This document shows positions 5,719 through 7,086 of a DNA stretch of 7,086 nucleotides, in pieces. The position numbers and the translations under genes were made by a program. Source of the DNA: Alphaproteobacteria bacterium (GTDB taxonomy: Bacteria > Pseudomonadota > Alphaproteobacteria > UBA828); NCBI GenBank assembly GCA_029937205.1, contig JAPYQV010000142.1, positions 1 to 7,086 of the forward strand, in the 5' to 3' direction. A model generated the notes under the pieces. It searched no databases. It was not told where the DNA came from and saw only the letters and a program-made list of their open reading frames with translations. Within the stretch, counting starts at the first letter, position 1; each line of letters opens with the position of its first letter.

Positions 5719-5955
5719 CGTTACGATCTGTCAGATTTCCAGTGGTCTGTCAGGGAACGTCTTCTTCCGAACAAACCGCGCGGCGACCCTGTTGTTGATG
5801 ACGGACGGGTGTTGAACGGGATTTTCTGGGTATTGCGTTCGGGCGCGCCGTAGCGCGATCTGCCGGAACACGATGGCCCCGACACAACCCGGTTCAACCG
5901 CTGGCGCAAAGCGGGCATGTGGGATCGCATGGCCGCCGCCAATGGCGAAGATTGA
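5719..5955 (+). pseudogene. IS5-family transposase N-terminal remnant, broken
   Basis: Translation in one frame gives RYDLSDFQWSVRERLLPNKP, then RGDPVVDDGRVLNGIFWVLRSGAP, a stop, then RDLPEHDGPDTTRFNRWRKAGMWDRMAAANGED and a second stop. This matches the N-terminal domain of IS5-family transposases (DUF4096 type). An in-frame TAG at 5851-5853 replaces the Trp expected in SGAPWRDLPE, which needs only TGG to TAG. Three codons appear missing in the usual NRFVRWRKAG. Similarity stops at about 5955, before the DDE catalytic core, so this is a dead fragment of roughly 80 codons out of about 250. No convincing terminal inverted repeats or target duplication can be seen. GGATTCACA near 5655-5663 might mark the old left end, unproven. 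Confidence 0.85.
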
Positions 5956-6154
5956 AGCCTATCTGAAATGACGGCCGGCGCCATTAAGCTCTGTCGAGCA
6001 CGCCCCAAACAACCAACCTGCTGCCAACAAATTGATTTCTATTAATCGTGAACCGATTGTCTGATGAGCTTGAACGCCTCTTCGAATTTGGTCGAGACGC
6101 TAAGTACGGTTTTGGAGAAGCGGAAGACCGCAGCGTCGAAGAGGGCCGCGATTC
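5956..6154. other. Anonymous sequence after the IS remnant
   Basis: No recognisable gene. Two short open frames exist, both without Shine-Dalgarno or family signal. ATG 6064 to TGA 6234 gives 56 residues (MSLNASSNLVETLSTV...). GTG 6048 to about 6156 gives 36 residues (VNRLSDELERLFEFGRDAKY...). They overlap in different frames and may both be remnants. The stretch 5606-5718, before the remnant, is AT-richer and also shows no gene. Confidence 0.4.
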
Positions 6155-6214
6155 GTGAAACAAACATTGTGTATCATCCCGGTCTGTTGGCCCCGCCGAG
6201 AATGTCGCTTCACG

Positions 6215-6367
6215 ATGCTAGCGGCAAACGCTGAAATATTTGTTAACGCTGCCTATGCCAATCAAGCGCAAAATATGCGATTCAACGAACCCGGCACCGT
6301 TAAAGTGCGCGTCGCCGGACAAACCGGCGGGCAGGAACTGACGATCAATATTCACTCCGGCAGTTAA
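6215..6367 (+). CDS. Hypothetical short ORF or 3' end of a lost gene
   Basis: I do not recognise it. ATG 6215 gives 50 residues (MLAANAEIFVNAAYANQAQN, then MRFNEPGTVKVRVAGQTGG...INIHSGS); a GTG at 6155 in the same frame would give 70. The last 25 codons are strongly coding-like, with G/C at most third positions and an alternating beta-strand pattern (TVKVRVAG, ELTINIHS). The front part is not. No good Shine-Dalgarno lies before 6155 or 6215. The simplest reading is the tail of a gene whose 5' part was lost in the rearrangement marked by the IS5 remnant. It converges on the PilZ gene with 14 nt between stops. Confidence 0.3.
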   Translation: MLAANAEIFVNAAYANQAQNMRFNEPGTVKVRVAGQTGGQELTINIHSGS

Positions 6368-6381
6368 CACCGCCGATTTTG

Positions 6382-6699
6382 CTAACCGTCCGCCGCCTCC
6401 TGCAGGGCCAGCAGGTCGTCAAGGCCAATTTCAACCAGGGTGGCAATGCGCGCGCCATCTTCTTCCACGCGGATAATTTTGCCGGTAAAGCCGATTTTGA
6501 ACTCTGTCCCCGGAATTGTAATGTGGCCGCTGAATCGCTCTTTCTTATTGAGGCGAAAAAGGCCGTAGGAACGGAATCCGCCGATCGACCAGTTCTCGGT
6601 TTCGATGACGTGGCCGTCGACGGCAATCTCGAGCTGGCGCGTTAAATCATACACCCGTACTTGGGCGCGCCGCTCATCGTGCTGTGCTGTCACCGGCAT
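6382..6699 (-). CDS. PilZ-domain protein, probable c-di-GMP binding
   Basis: The 105-residue product is essentially one PilZ domain. From the ATG at 6699, RRAQVR (10-15) supplies the RxxxR part of the c-di-GMP site. NWSIGG (36-41) supplies the (D/N)xSxxG part, about 21 residues later. Alternating strands follow: RFSGHITIPGTEFKIGFTGKIIRVEEDGARIATLVEIGLDD, and a short C-terminal helix, LLALQEAADG. Ligand residues are therefore present, and a single-domain receptor acting on a partner (motility, polysaccharide or adhesion) is the usual family role; the partner is unknown. ATG 6699 is preferred over 6720 because GAGG (6705-6708) lies 5 nt upstream of it, while 6720 has no ribosome site. It is downstream of, and on the same strand as, the CDF transporter gene. 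Confidence 0.85.
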   Translation of the reverse strand: MPVTAQHDERRAQVRVYDLTRQLEIAVDGHVIETENWSIGGFRSYGLFRLNKKERFSGHITIPGTEFKIGFTGKIIRVEEDGARIATLVEIGLDDLLALQEAADG

Positions 6700-6798
6700 A
6701 ACCGCCTCGCAACAAGTCATTCGAGATTACGGAATATTCACCGTCGGCCACATAGTGGGTTGATATGGTTTGCATTTCCTTAACGCCGGAATAGCAAT

Positions 6799-7086
6799 TC
6801 AGCACGAACCCGGATCGCCAATTTCGATTTCCACCGTGGTATGAGTGACGCCGAATCGCTCGGCAAGGCGTGCCTTGATGGCGGCGACGGTATCTGCGGA
6901 TTGTTTGGCGGAGGTGTTTGAGTGGGCCGCCAAACGGGCGTGGAGCGTCATCATCGGGCGCTCCTGCGTAATCGACCAGGTGTGCACATGATGGACCGCA
7001 ATGACCGCCTCAATGTTGGTCACGAGATCGGCGGCGACGGTTTCGGCCTCGAGGCCCTCGGGCGCGCCCTCCAACAGGATATGGCC
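6799..7086 (-). CDS. Cation diffusion facilitator transporter, C-terminal part
   Basis: The frame is open to the right window edge, so only the last 95 or so residues of the protein are present. GHILLEGAPEGLEAETV, then VIAVHHVHTWSITQERPMMTLHARLAAH, then a helix (SADTVAAIKARLAERFGV) and TTVEIEIGDPGSC match the cytoplasmic ZT-dimer domain of CzcD/ZitB-type proton-coupled Zn/Co/Cd exporters. The VHHVHTW histidines and the final acidic strand correspond to metal-binding positions in the family. The six-helix membrane domain lies outside the window, so metal specificity cannot be judged. The end, TGA at 6799-6801, is normal for the family. The apparent start near 7074 is an internal Leu (TTG), not a start. 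Confidence 0.9.
   Translation of the reverse strand, partial: GHILLEGAPEGLEAETVAADLVTNIEAVIAVHHVHTWSITQERPMMTLHARLAAHSNTSAKQSADTVAAIKARLAERFGVTHTTVEIEIGDPGSC

Noticed and set aside
5721..6008. 95-codon minus-strand ORF
   Set aside because: It is antisense to the clear IS5 transposase remnant on the plus strand.
5606..6154. Search for tRNA, small RNA or attachment sites near the IS remnant
   Set aside because: No cloverleaf, no long inverted repeats and no flanking direct repeats could be seen by eye.

Overview
This is a GC-rich window, about 60% by eye, with compact genes and strong Shine-Dalgarno sites. Gene content and sequence character suggest an alphaproteobacterium, perhaps of the Rhodospirillales, but this is inference from protein style and repeat character, not from a marker gene. 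Both ends cut through genes, so the window looks like an internal piece or a contig.

Layout, left to right. (1) 2-346, +: the C-terminal part of a peroxiredoxin-like (AhpC/TSA fold) protein. (2) 346-510: two tandem copies of a short structured intergenic repeat. (3) arfB, +, a GGQ-motif peptidyl-tRNA hydrolase for ribosome rescue, followed 23 nt later by a fold-type IV PLP aminotransferase, +. An intrinsic terminator is built over that gene's stop codon, and a third copy of the repeat lies after it. (4) glnS, -, convergent with the aminotransferase, with an extended -10 promoter and a hairpin at the predicted 5' end of its mRNA. (5) A small GIY-YIG nuclease-like gene, +, with a Gly/Asn-repeat expansion between its two signature motifs. 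It converges on a 63-codon unknown gene, -. (6) A TIGR02444/DUF2390-type gene, -, lies upstream of the 63-codon gene. A CRP/FNR-like palindrome sits between them. (7) An NTF2/SnoaL-like gene, +, is divergent from it. (8) 5606-6154: no intact gene. It holds a decayed IS5-family transposase remnant and anonymous sequence, then a weak ORF of unknown origin. (9) A PilZ-domain gene, -, and the C-terminal dimerisation domain of a cation diffusion facilitator transporter, -, run off the right edge.

Functionally this is mostly housekeeping: two translation genes (arfB, glnS), amino-acid or amine transamination, peroxide defence, metal efflux and a probable c-di-GMP effector. The genes do not form an obvious single pathway, and I see no defence system, CRISPR array, prophage or biosynthetic cluster. 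The least explained structure is the two-hairpin repeat (copies at 346-409, 424-510 and 1921-2032). Its stem arms are conserved while the loop diverges. It is the best candidate here for something under-described, although repeats of the REP/BIME type are a known general phenomenon.
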